From the NCBI RefSeq assembly GCF_900156075.1, contig NZ_FTMM01000002.1:1-64000 (forward strand): a stretch of 64,000 nucleotides of DNA, written 5' to 3'. The translations under genes were made by a program, and so were the position numbers. The notes beneath the pieces are model-generated. The model ran no database searches and was not told the DNA's origin. It saw only the letters and a list, made by a program, of their open reading frames with translations. This DNA comes from Chryseobacterium sp. RU37D. GTDB taxonomy: Bacteria > Bacteroidota > Bacteroidia > Flavobacteriales > Weeksellaceae. Position 1 is the first letter of the stretch. The number at the start of each line of letters is the position of its first letter. This document shows positions 35,898 to 43,605 of this stretch, piece after piece.

Positions 35898-38009
35898 ATG
35901 AAAATAAGACCAATCTTATTAACGGCCGGAGTATTGTTCTCGGCAACTTTTTATTCTCAGAAAATGATTTATCCAAAGGCAAAAAAAGGAAGTCAGGCAG
36001 ATGCATATTTCGGGACTACCGTTCCGGATCCGTACAGAGATCTGGAAAATGACTCGGAGGCTACCAGAAAGTGGGTGGATGAAGAAGTCGCAAAAACCCA
36101 GAGCTATCTTTCAAGAATTCCTTTCAGAGATCAGATCAAAAAACAGCTGACCGATATCTGGAATTATGAAAAAATTTCTGCACCTTTTAAGGAAGGGGAT
36201 TATACCTATTATTACAAAAACGATGGGTTGCAGGCGCAATCTGTACTGTACAGGACAAACAATAAGACCAAAGAAACAGAAGTTTTTCTAGATCCTAATA
36301 AGTTTTCAGAAAAAGGAACCACCTCGCTTTCTCAGTTGTCTTTCAATAAAAAAGGAAATCTTGCCGCATATTCAATCTCAGAAGGCGGCAGCGACTGGAA
36401 TAAAATCATCATCATCGATGCTGTTACCAAAAAACAGATTGATAATACTCTGAATGATGTAAAATTCAGCGGAATTGCCTGGCAGAGTGATGAAGGTTTC
36501 TACTATTCAAGCTATGACAAACCGAAAGAAGGAACAGTGCTCTCCGGAATGACCGATAAGCACAAGGTTTATTTTCATAAATTAGGCACAAAACAATCAG
36601 AAGATAAATTGATTTTTGGCGGAGAAAAAAACCCGAGAAGATATCTGGGAGCAGGCGTTTCAGAAGACCAGAGATATTTGATTATTTCTGCTGCCAATGC
36701 TACCAACGGGAATGAATTATATATTAAAGACTTGAAAAAAGGCGGTGATTTTGTTCAGATCAATCAAGGGTTTGAAATCAATGCTAATATTGTAGATACA
36801 CAGGGTGACGATATTTTTATTTATACCGATAAAAATGCTCCAAATGGACGTTTAGTAAAAACCACCATAAGCAATCCTGCCCCGGAAACCTGGAAGGATG
36901 TGATTCCTGAGACTGAAAACGTATTGGGAATCACCACCGGTGGCGGATACTTCTTTGCTACCTATATGATTGACGCGATTGACAGGGTAAAGCAATACGA
37001 TAAAACCGGAAAAATCATCCGTGAAATCATCCTTCCCGGAAAAGGCAATGTTTCAGGTTTTGGAGGCAAGGAAGAGGAAAAGGAATTGTATTTTTCTTTC
37101 ACCAATTACATCACTCCCGGAACCACCTATAAGTTTAATGCAGATTCGGGAAAGTCAGAGATTTATCAAAAGCCGAAAGTGAAGTTTAATCCTGAAGATT
37201 ATGTTTCAGAGCAGGTGTTTTATAATTCTAAAGACGGGACAAGGATCCCAATGATGATCAACTATAAAAAAGGAACCAAGCTGAACGGTAAAAATCCGAC
37301 CATTTTATATTCTTATGGAGGGTTTAATATTAGCCTTCAGCCTGCTTTTTCTGTCGTGAATGCCATCTGGATGGAAAATGGAGGCATTTATGCTGTCCCC
37401 AACATTCGTGGAGGCGGCGAATATGGCAAAAAATGGTATGATGCAGGGACAAAACAGAAAAAGAAAAATGTTTTTGAAGATTTCATCGCTGCAGGAGAGT
37501 TTTTACAAAGTAAAGGCTATACTTCAAAAGACTATATGGCTCTTTCCGGAAGGTCAAACGGTGGATTGCTGGTAGGTGCTACAATGACGATGCGTCCTGA
37601 TCTTGCAAAAGTTGCTTTTCCGGGAGTTGGGGTGCTGGATATGCTGAGGTATAACAAATTTACGGCAGGAGCCGGCTGGGCCTACGATTACGGAACAGCA
37701 GAAGAAAGTAAAGAAATGTTCCAATATTTAAAATCCTATTCCCCAGTTCATAATGTGAAGGCAGGAAAATGCTACCCTTCCACAATGATCATTACAAGTG
37801 ACCATGACGACAGGGTAGTTCCGGCGCATTCTTTCAAATTCGGGGCCGAATTGCAGGAAAAACAAGCTTGCAATAATCCTGTATTGTTAAGAATCGAAAA
37901 AAATGCTGGTCACGGAGCGGGAAGATCTACAGAACAAGTGATCAGTGAAAATGCAGATCTCCTTTCTTTTGCGCTTTACGAAATGGGAATCAAAGCTCTA
38001 GGAAAGTAA
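35898..38009 (+). CDS. Secreted prolyl oligopeptidase family serine peptidase (S9A)
   Basis: A 703-residue periplasmic enzyme with signal peptide (ILLTAGVLFSATFYSQ). A seven-bladed propeller (about 75-420) precedes the alpha/beta-hydrolase domain. The catalytic serine is in ALSGRSNGGLL, the aspartate in ITSDHDDRVVPAHS and the histidine in EKNAGHGAGRS. The substrate-side YSYGGFNISLQP and NIRGGGEYGKKWYDAG motifs are canonical. It cleaves after proline in short peptides. The gene is bounded by its own promoter and terminator. Confidence 0.92.
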   Translation: MKIRPILLTAGVLFSATFYSQKMIYPKAKKGSQADAYFGTTVPDPYRDLENDSEATRKWVDEEVAKTQSYLSRIPFRDQIKKQLTDIWNYEKISAPFKEGDYTYYYKNDGLQAQSVLYRTNNKTKETEVFLDPNKFSEKGTTSLSQLSFNKKGNLAAYSISEGGSDWNKIIIIDAVTKKQIDNTLNDVKFSGIAWQSDEGFYYSSYDKPKEGTVLSGMTDKHKVYFHKLGTKQSEDKLIFGGEKNPRRYLGAGVSEDQRYLIISAANATNGNELYIKDLKKGGDFVQINQGFEINANIVDTQGDDIFIYTDKNAPNGRLVKTTISNPAPETWKDVIPETENVLGITTGGGYFFATYMIDAIDRVKQYDKTGKIIREIILPGKGNVSGFGGKEEEKELYFSFTNYITPGTTYKFNADSGKSEIYQKPKVKFNPEDYVSEQVFYNSKDGTRIPMMINYKKGTKLNGKNPTILYSYGGFNISLQPAFSVVNAIWMENGGIYAVPNIRGGGEYGKKWYDAGTKQKKKNVFEDFIAAGEFLQSKGYTSKDYMALSGRSNGGLLVGATMTMRPDLAKVAFPGVGVLDMLRYNKFTAGAGWAYDYGTAEESKEMFQYLKSYSPVHNVKAGKCYPSTMIITSDHDDRVVPAHSFKFGAELQEKQACNNPVLLRIEKNAGHGAGRSTEQVISENADLLSFALYEMGIKALGK

Positions 38010-38043
38010 TTTTCAGCAATTCTAAACAAATGCACATCAATAG

Positions 38044-38068
38044 AAACGGGCTTTAGCCCGTTTTTTTA
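38044..38068 (+). terminator. Terminator after S9 peptidase, GGCTTTAGCC hairpin
   Basis: AAACGGGC TTTA GCCCGTTT followed by a T run. A second hairpin of the same design, TTGGC TTTA GCCAA, lies at 38082-38096 without a T run. The GGCTTTAGCC core suggests a repeated hairpin family. Confidence 0.8.
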
Positions 38069-38225
38069 GTTAAAACAATCAATTGGCTTTAGCCAAAACT
38101 TATTAAATAAAAACATACAAGTTCCACAATCATCTGTGAAAATATGCAGAATCTATGGGTATAAAATCCATACAAAATTATTATTTCAAAAATGTGTAAT
38201 TTTAGCCATCAATAAATCTGAAAGT

Positions 38226-40346
38226 ATGAGACGGGAAGTTCAGAACAAAACTCCTCAATTTAATATAACCGAAAAGCACACAGAAATCTATCCATTTGAA
38301 AAAGATGGATTACAGTTAAAATCGTCTTACAAAGCCGAAGATGTTAAAAATCAGGAGCTGACACAGACTTCTCCGGGAATAGAGCCTTATTTAAGAGGAC
38401 CTTATTCCACCATGTATGTTCAAAAACCCTGGACGATCCGTCAGTATGCAGGCTTTTCCACAGCAGAAGAGTCGAATGCCTTCTACAGAAGAAATTTAGC
38501 TGCCGGACAAAAAGGACTTTCCGTAGCCTTTGATTTGGCAACACACAGGGGATATGATTCCGATCATGCAAGAGTAGTCGGAGACGTTGGAAAAGCCGGA
38601 GTAGCAATTGATTCTGTGGAGGACATGAAAATTTTATTTAATGAAATTCCATTAGATCAGATTTCGGTTTCCATGACAATGAATGGTGCGGTTTTACCTA
38701 TTTTGTCTTTCTATATTGTTGCTGCAGAAGAACAGGGCGTTTCTCAGGATTTGCTTTCAGGAACGATTCAGAATGATATTTTGAAGGAATTCATGGTGAG
38801 AAATACTTACATTTATCCACCTGCGCCTTCCATGAAAATCATTGCTGATATTTTTGAGTATACTTCTCAAAATATTCCGAAATTCAATTCTATTTCAATC
38901 TCGGGTTACCATATGCAGGAAGCCGGAGCTACACCCGTTCTGGAAATGGCCTACACATTGGCTGATGGCTTAGAATACGTAAGGACCGGAATAAAAGCAG
39001 GCATGAATGTAGATGATTTCGCACCAAGATTATCTTTTTTCTGGGCAATCGGGATGAATCACTTCATGGAAATTGCAAAAATGCGTGCAGCAAGATATAT
39101 TTGGGCTGAATTATTAAAGCAATTCAATCCTCAAAATCCAAAATCTTTGGCATTAAGAACCCATTCACAAACTTCTGGCTGGTCTTTAACGGAGCAAGAA
39201 CCATTTAATAATATTACCAGAACGACAATAGAAGCTTTATCTTCAGCTTTGGGCGGAACTCAGTCTCTTCACACGAATGCGTTGGATGAAGCGATTGCGC
39301 TTCCGACGGATTATTCAGCAAAAATTGCAAGAAATACTCAGATTATTCTTCAACAAGAAAGTGGAATTTGCGATGTTGTAGACCCAATGGGTGGAAGTAA
39401 TTTGATTGAATCTCTGACTCAGCAAATGATTGAGGAAGCTATGAAATATATTGATGAGGTGGAGCAAGAAGGTGGTATGACAAAAGCCATCGAAGCCGGA
39501 ATTCCAAAGATGAGAATTGAAGAAGCTGCAGCCAGAAAGCAGGCAAAGATCGATAGTGGTGAAGAGTTTATAATCGGAGTAAACTCATTTAAATCTGAAT
39601 TAAAACAGGAAGAAATTGAGATCTTGGATATCGATAATACGGAAGTTCGCAGAAAGCAGATCGAAAGATTAAATAAAATAAAAGCAGAAAGAAACAACGC
39701 AGCAGTAAGCGAAATTTTGGATGGAATCAGGCTGTCTGCAAAAACAGGTAAAGGAAACCTTCTGGCATTGTGCATCGAAGCGGCCCGCAGAAGAGTTACC
39801 CTTGGTGAAATGAGTGATGCTATGGAAGAAAGCTTTGGAAGATACAAAGCAAATATTAAAACAATTTCCGGTGTATATGCCATGAATGCAGGAAAAAATG
39901 AATATTTTGAAAAAGCCCTGAAGCTGACTCAGAAATTTGAGGAAGAAGAAGGTCGTCGCCCAAGATTAATGGTTGCCAAAATGGGACAGGACGGACACGA
40001 TAGAGGAGCGAAAGTAGTAGCAACAGCCTTTGCAGATATGGGATTTGATGTCGATGTTGCGCCATTATTCCAGACTCCGGAAGAAGTTGCGAAACAGGCC
40101 GTTGAAAATGATATCCATATTTTGGGGGTTTCGTCATTGGCAGCAGGTCACAAAACATTGGTTCCCCAAGTTGTTGAAGAATTGAAAAAACTTGGTGCAG
40201 ACGATATTACTATCGTTGTTGGTGGAGTAATTCCTCAGCAGGATTATGAATTTTTGTATGCAAACGGGGCAGATTTCATTTTCGGCCCCGGAACGAATCT
40301 TCCAAAATGTGCCGTGGATATTTTGGAGAAATTTTTGAAAAGCTAA
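38226..40346 (+). CDS. scpA: Methylmalonyl-CoA mutase, large (alpha) subunit
   Basis: A 706-residue adenosylcobalamin enzyme interconverting (R)-methylmalonyl-CoA and succinyl-CoA. The N-terminal barrel has [20 protein letters not shown], where the TMY tyrosine is typical of methylmalonyl- rather than isobutyryl-CoA mutases. The C-terminal B12 domain carries [13 protein letters not shown], whose DxH..G supplies the lower cobalt ligand, and [13 protein letters not shown] start it at 38226 ([12 protein letters not shown]): the 30 upstream codons are not conserved in the family. The small subunit gene is not adjacent or elsewhere in this window, but the chaperone meaB is, at 48467. Confidence 0.92.
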   Translation: MRREVQNKTPQFNITEKHTEIYPFEKDGLQLKSSYKAEDVKNQELTQTSPGIEPYLRGPYSTMYVQKPWTIRQYAGFSTAEESNAFYRRNLAAGQKGLSVAFDLATHRGYDSDHARVVGDVGKAGVAIDSVEDMKILFNEIPLDQISVSMTMNGAVLPILSFYIVAAEEQGVSQDLLSGTIQNDILKEFMVRNTYIYPPAPSMKIIADIFEYTSQNIPKFNSISISGYHMQEAGATPVLEMAYTLADGLEYVRTGIKAGMNVDDFAPRLSFFWAIGMNHFMEIAKMRAARYIWAELLKQFNPQNPKSLALRTHSQTSGWSLTEQEPFNNITRTTIEALSSALGGTQSLHTNALDEAIALPTDYSAKIARNTQIILQQESGICDVVDPMGGSNLIESLTQQMIEEAMKYIDEVEQEGGMTKAIEAGIPKMRIEEAAARKQAKIDSGEEFIIGVNSFKSELKQEEIEILDIDNTEVRRKQIERLNKIKAERNNAAVSEILDGIRLSAKTGKGNLLALCIEAARRRVTLGEMSDAMEESFGRYKANIKTISGVYAMNAGKNEYFEKALKLTQKFEEEEGRRPRLMVAKMGQDGHDRGAKVVATAFADMGFDVDVAPLFQTPEEVAKQAVENDIHILGVSSLAAGHKTLVPQVVEELKKLGADDITIVVGGVIPQQDYEFLYANGADFIFGPGTNLPKCAVDILEKFLKS

Positions 40347-40354
40347 AATTTTAT

Positions 40355-40383
40355 TTTGGATTTCAGAAAAATTTATATCTTTG
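40355..40383 (+). promoter_or_regulatory. Promoter of a small transcription unit
   Basis: TTTG (40355-40358), a 17-bp spacer and TATCTTTG (40376-40383). It is placed just after scpA and before a 25-codon ORF and terminator. Confidence 0.65.
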
Positions 40384-40426
40384 TGCCAGAAAATAAAGTT
40401 TAACCACTTAAAAAAACAACGAAGCA

Positions 40427-40504
40427 ATGTTCAAATTCAATCTACATTCAACAGTAGGATTGCCTTTTGGAAAGGCGAGGCTTCATGGTTTGGTACACTC
40501 TTAG
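40427..40504 (+). CDS. Candidate 25-residue peptide (small ORF or leader)
   Basis: An ATG-initiated ORF of 25 codons beginning MFKFNLHSTVGLP, continuing FGKARLHG and ending LVHS before TAG. It lies 43 nt after a good promoter and 22 nt before a strong terminator, forming a self-contained unit of about 170 nt. The DNA inside also folds: GCCTTT TGG AAAGGC (40462-40476). It could therefore be a small protein, a leader peptide or a structured small RNA. No family is recognised. Confidence 0.45.
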   Translation: MFKFNLHSTVGLPFGKARLHGLVHS

Positions 40505-40526
40505 AATAATAGTATAACGAAATATC

Positions 40527-40558
40527 AAAACCCGAAGTCGCTAAGATTTCGGGTTTTT
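40527..40558 (+). terminator. Intrinsic terminator of the small unit
   Basis: AAAACCCGAA (40527-40536) pairs with TTCGGGTTTT (40548-40557), followed by TT and A. Strong stem and U-rich tail. Confidence 0.85.
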
Positions 40559-40642
40559 TATCGCGCAATATTTCAAACTCATATCAGTTTCCCCGGAAAT
40601 CTTTTTTATAAAATTTTGGAGCTTTTTCAAATAGTTTCTAGA

Positions 40643-40736
40643 AGCTATTTCCCGCTTTCCACTATATCTTTTTTGTTACGGCCTCCGCTTCGCTGCGGCC
40701 GCAACAAAAAAGGATGTCGTTGCAATCGGGGCTAGG
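40643..40736. repeat. CCCGC..CTATATCTTTT intergenic repeat, copy 2 (full length)
   Basis: Begins AGCTATTTCCCGCTTTCCAC, continues CTATATCTTTTTTGTTAC, has a central GC-rich hairpin (GGCC..GCGGCC around 40680-40700), and ends GGATGTCG..CAATCGGGGCTAGG. Together with the next repeat it accounts for much of the gap before rtcB. Confidence 0.75.
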
Positions 40737-40756
40737 AAAAGGTAACCGTTAATCAT

Positions 40757-40789
40757 AAACCTCATGGGTTTCAAAAACCTATGAGGTTT
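40757..40789. repeat. AAACCT..AGGTTT hairpin repeat, copy 2
   Basis: AAACCTCATGGGTTT (40757-40771) and AAACCTATGAGGTTT (40775-40789) are reverse complements with a single G-U-type mismatch and a 3-nt loop. Confidence 0.75.
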
Positions 40790-40879
40790 GAATAAAAATC
40801 AACTAAAAATTTAGTTGGAAAAATAAATGATGCAGAAAGGTCTATCATTATGCATGTATTAACTTATAATCTGACAACA

Positions 40880-42271
40880 ATGGGAAATTTAAAACTTAAA
40901 GAAAAAGATATATTAAAAATAGGCTATCCAAACAATCAGAGTGTCAACATCGCTTTGGAAGTCATGAAAAAAAATTTTGCAACAAAAAATATTCATCATG
41001 TGAAATCTCTTTTAAAGGAAATTTTGCAAAATCCGCAACAATTTGAAAAAGATTTAACCTTCGGACAAATTGCGGAAGCTTTGCTTTCATCAAAGAGAAC
41101 AGAAAAAAGAATGCTCAATACGAACAGAGCGTCTTTTCAGATTTTCGGAAATAATATTTCTGATGAAGCAAAAAACCAATTGTACACAGCATTGAAACTT
41201 CCAATTTCAATGCAGGGAGCATTAATGCCCGATGCACACAGCGGTTACGGACTTCCGATCGGTGGAGTTTTGGCTGTAGAAAATGCAGTAATTCCTTACG
41301 GAGTCGGCATGGATATAGGTTGCAGAATGTCGCTTAGTATTTTGGATACTCCTATTTCATATCTTGATGGAGCGAGAGATAAATATGAAAAAGCTCTTGC
41401 CGAACACACAAAATTCGGAATGTATGAAACACACAAATCTCACGTCGATCACGAGATTTTCGACAGAGATACATTTGATATGATTCCGATTTTGAGAAGA
41501 TTAAAAGGAAAAGCCATCAAACAAATGGGAAGTTCCGGTGGTGGAAATCATTTTGTAGAATTCGGAGAAGTTGAAATTATAGAAGAAGATGAACAAATCG
41601 GACTTCCAAAAGGAAAATACCTCGGAATCCTTTCACACAGTGGTTCTCGTGGATTGGGAGCAGAAATCGCTCAATATTATTCAAGAGTAGCTATAGAGCA
41701 ATGTCCGCTGCCAAGAGAAGCACAACAATTTGCCTGGCTGAATTTGAGTACACATCTTGGCTTGGAATATTGGATAGCGATGAATTTGGCAGGAGATTAC
41801 GCTTCGGCTTGTCATGACGATATTCACAGAAGATTGGTGAAAGCAGTCGGAGGAAGGGTAAAAGCCAGAATCGAAAACCATCACAACTTTGCATGGAAAG
41901 AAATTCACAACGGGAAAGAAGTGATTGTTCACCGAAAAGGAGCAACTCCGGCCAATGAAAATGAATTGGGAGTGATTCCCGGATCGATGACGGCAAAAGG
42001 TTTCATTGTTCGAGGAAAAGGAAACCCGGATTCGTTGAATTCGGCTTCTCATGGCGCAGGAAGAGCGCATTCGAGAGGAGAATGCAGAAGTCTTTTCACT
42101 CAAAATGATATTAAAAAAGAATTAAAACTGAAGAATGTCACGTTGATGGGCGGAAATACGGAAGAAGCACCAATGGCTTACAAAGACATCCATGAAGTTA
42201 TGAATGCACAAAGTGAGTTAGTAGATATTCTTGGAACTTTTCAACCGAGAATTGTGAGAATGGATAAGTAA
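40880..42271 (+). CDS. rtcB: RNA ligase RtcB
   Basis: A 463-residue GTP- and Mn-dependent ligase joining 2',3'-cyclic phosphate or 3'-phosphate ends to 5'-OH RNA. Landmarks in order: MPDAHSGYGLPIGGVLA, YGVGMDIGCRMSLS (metal cysteine), GSSGGGNHFVEFGEVE, ILSHSGSRGLG, ENHHNFAWKE and the guanylylated histidine in SASHGAGRAHSRGE. I start it at 40880 (MGNLKLKEKDIL), since the 10 codons before that are not typical. prfH follows after 52 bp containing a hairpin repeat. The pairing with prfH marks the ribosome-repair type of RtcB. Confidence 0.93.
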   Translation: MGNLKLKEKDILKIGYPNNQSVNIALEVMKKNFATKNIHHVKSLLKEILQNPQQFEKDLTFGQIAEALLSSKRTEKRMLNTNRASFQIFGNNISDEAKNQLYTALKLPISMQGALMPDAHSGYGLPIGGVLAVENAVIPYGVGMDIGCRMSLSILDTPISYLDGARDKYEKALAEHTKFGMYETHKSHVDHEIFDRDTFDMIPILRRLKGKAIKQMGSSGGGNHFVEFGEVEIIEEDEQIGLPKGKYLGILSHSGSRGLGAEIAQYYSRVAIEQCPLPREAQQFAWLNLSTHLGLEYWIAMNLAGDYASACHDDIHRRLVKAVGGRVKARIENHHNFAWKEIHNGKEVIVHRKGATPANENELGVIPGSMTAKGFIVRGKGNPDSLNSASHGAGRAHSRGECRSLFTQNDIKKELKLKNVTLMGGNTEEAPMAYKDIHEVMNAQSELVDILGTFQPRIVRMDK

Positions 42272-42280
42272 ATAATTACA

Positions 42281-42310
42281 AACCTAAAGGTTTTCAAAAC
42301 CCGTTAGGTT
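42281..42310. repeat. AAACCT..AGGTTT hairpin repeat, copy 3, inside the rtcB-prfH operon
   Basis: AACCTAAAGGTTTT (42281-42294) and AAAACCCGTTAGGTT (42296-42310) are imperfect reverse complements. It lies between the rtcB stop and the prfH start. Confidence 0.65.
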
Positions 42311-42323
42311 ATATTTAAAGAAA

Positions 42324-43022
42324 ATGGAAAAATTAATTCAAATAACCTCAGGAAGAGGTCCTCTGGAATGCCAATGGGTAGTCGCCAAAGTACTGAAGGT
42401 ATTTCTTGAGGAAGCAAAAGATAATAAAATAGACTACGAAATAATCCACCGTGAAAATGGTGACGAAAACCTGACATTGAAATCCGTAACGCTTCTTTTA
42501 AAATCAAAAAATGTAAATGACTTTTTAAAAAACTGGTTAGGAAGCATTTGCTGGACAGGAAAAAGTACTTTCCGAAAACTGCATAAAAGAAGCAATTGGT
42601 TTATCGGAATTTTCGAACTGGAAGGCTTGGAGAAAATCAATTTTAATGAAAGAGATATTCAGTTTCAGACGACAAGAAGTCAGGGAAGTGGCGGACAAAA
42701 TGTGAACAAAGTGAATACTGCCGTTCGTGCAACGCACATTCCGACAGGGCAAAGTGTTTTCGTACAGGATTCTCGTTCGCAATTGGAAAATAAGAAACTA
42801 TCGATTACGAGATTAAAGGAAAAAGTATTGGAACAGAATATTATTCAGCTGCAAAAAAGAATGCAGGAAACATGGAACAACCATCTAAATGTTCAGCGTG
42901 GAAATCCGATTCGTACTTTTTCGGGAACAGATTTTAAAAAGAATTATCAAGAAAAATCTTTCAAAAAACAGAGAAATCAACTCAAAAACGAATTAAAAAA
43001 CTACAAAAATGACCTTAACTAA
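42324..43022 (+). CDS. prfH: Peptide chain release factor H homologue
   Basis: A 232-residue class I release factor-like protein lacking the codon-reading domain. The N-terminal LIQITSGRGPLECQWVVAKVL and RSNWFIGIFELEG, the GGQ motif in [21 protein letters not shown], and GNPIRTFSGTDF near the end are all PrfH landmarks. A basic lysine-rich tail of about 25 residues follows. In characterised systems PrfH releases peptides from ribosomes with a cleaved 16S decoding centre so that RtcB can reseal the RNA. The TPR pseudogene start overlaps its 3' end by 14 nt. Confidence 0.92.
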   Translation: MEKLIQITSGRGPLECQWVVAKVLKVFLEEAKDNKIDYEIIHRENGDENLTLKSVTLLLKSKNVNDFLKNWLGSICWTGKSTFRKLHKRSNWFIGIFELEGLEKINFNERDIQFQTTRSQGSGGQNVNKVNTAVRATHIPTGQSVFVQDSRSQLENKKLSITRLKEKVLEQNIIQLQKRMQETWNNHLNVQRGNPIRTFSGTDFKKNYQEKSFKKQRNQLKNELKNYKNDLN

Positions 43023-43382
43023 AAATAAATATTACTTCGAGGCTTTGGATAACTATCCATACAGTCTTCCGAAATGTTTGGAAGCATTAAGTTATGCTTT
43101 GTCCTACGATCCGGAAGATGCAGAAAGTCTTTGTCTCTGATGGGAAGAATTTATTCGGAAATTCTAAAAGATTATGAAACAGCTAAGACTTATTTTGATG
43201 AAGCAATGCAGAGCAATATTAATAATATTACGATTCCAAAATATTATATCAATTGTCTGCTAAGCAATGAAGATTATAAAGAAGCAGAAAAAATAATTGC
43301 TCTTGCTTTGAAAATTAAAGGTTGTTGATAAAGCCGAAATTTTGTACTGCATGACTTTTTATTGGAAAAAAAAGAAGATTAA
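43009..43382 (+). pseudogene. TPR gene of the rtcB-prfH operon, broken by frameshifts
   Basis: The ORF starts at 43009 (MTLTKNKYYFEALDNYPYSL) and stops at the TGA 43138-43140. Removing one CT from the TCTC at 43134-43137 restores SLCLMGRIYSEILKDYETAK and a TPR-like helix pair (ETAKTYFDEAM, KEAEKIIALALKIKG). A second break is the extra T near 43322: after it another frame continues VDKAEILYCM. A third shift in a T run follows. Three small indels suggest real decay rather than a single sequencing error. The intact version would be a TPR protein, apparently coupled to prfH by the 14-nt overlap. Confidence 0.75.
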
Positions 43383-43605
43383 TTATTAAGAGTGCTTTAA
43401 AAAAATAAAAAAAAAAAATTCAGTTATTCTCATATTGTGGTTTTTTTTTTAAAAGCAAAGAGAGAAATTTATAAAAGAAAAAATACATAAAAAGAAAATT
43501 GTGAAGAAAAAAAAGGAGCGAAATAGCTCTTTTTCGTTTAACATAATATTTTTTTGTTGTTAATATGGCAAAAAAAGATATAGATTTGTTTCAAAAGTAT
43601 ATAAA
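43383..43605. other. AT-rich non-coding stretch
   Basis: Very A-rich with long A and T runs. It contains AAAAGGAGCG AAATAG CTCTTTTTCG (43511-43536), a weak hairpin followed by T residues that may be a terminator. There is no clear -33/-7 promoter for the following protease gene. Confidence 0.4.

Noticed and set aside
38136..38225. Longer start for the mutase large subunit
   Set aside because: The 30 extra residues lack family conservation; [12 protein letters not shown] matches the usual N terminus.
43138..43142. CTC-TGA in the TPR gene as a programmed +1 frameshift like prfB
   Set aside because: A +1 shift leads into a non-matching frame that soon stops; the matching frame needs removal of 2 nt, and further breaks follow.
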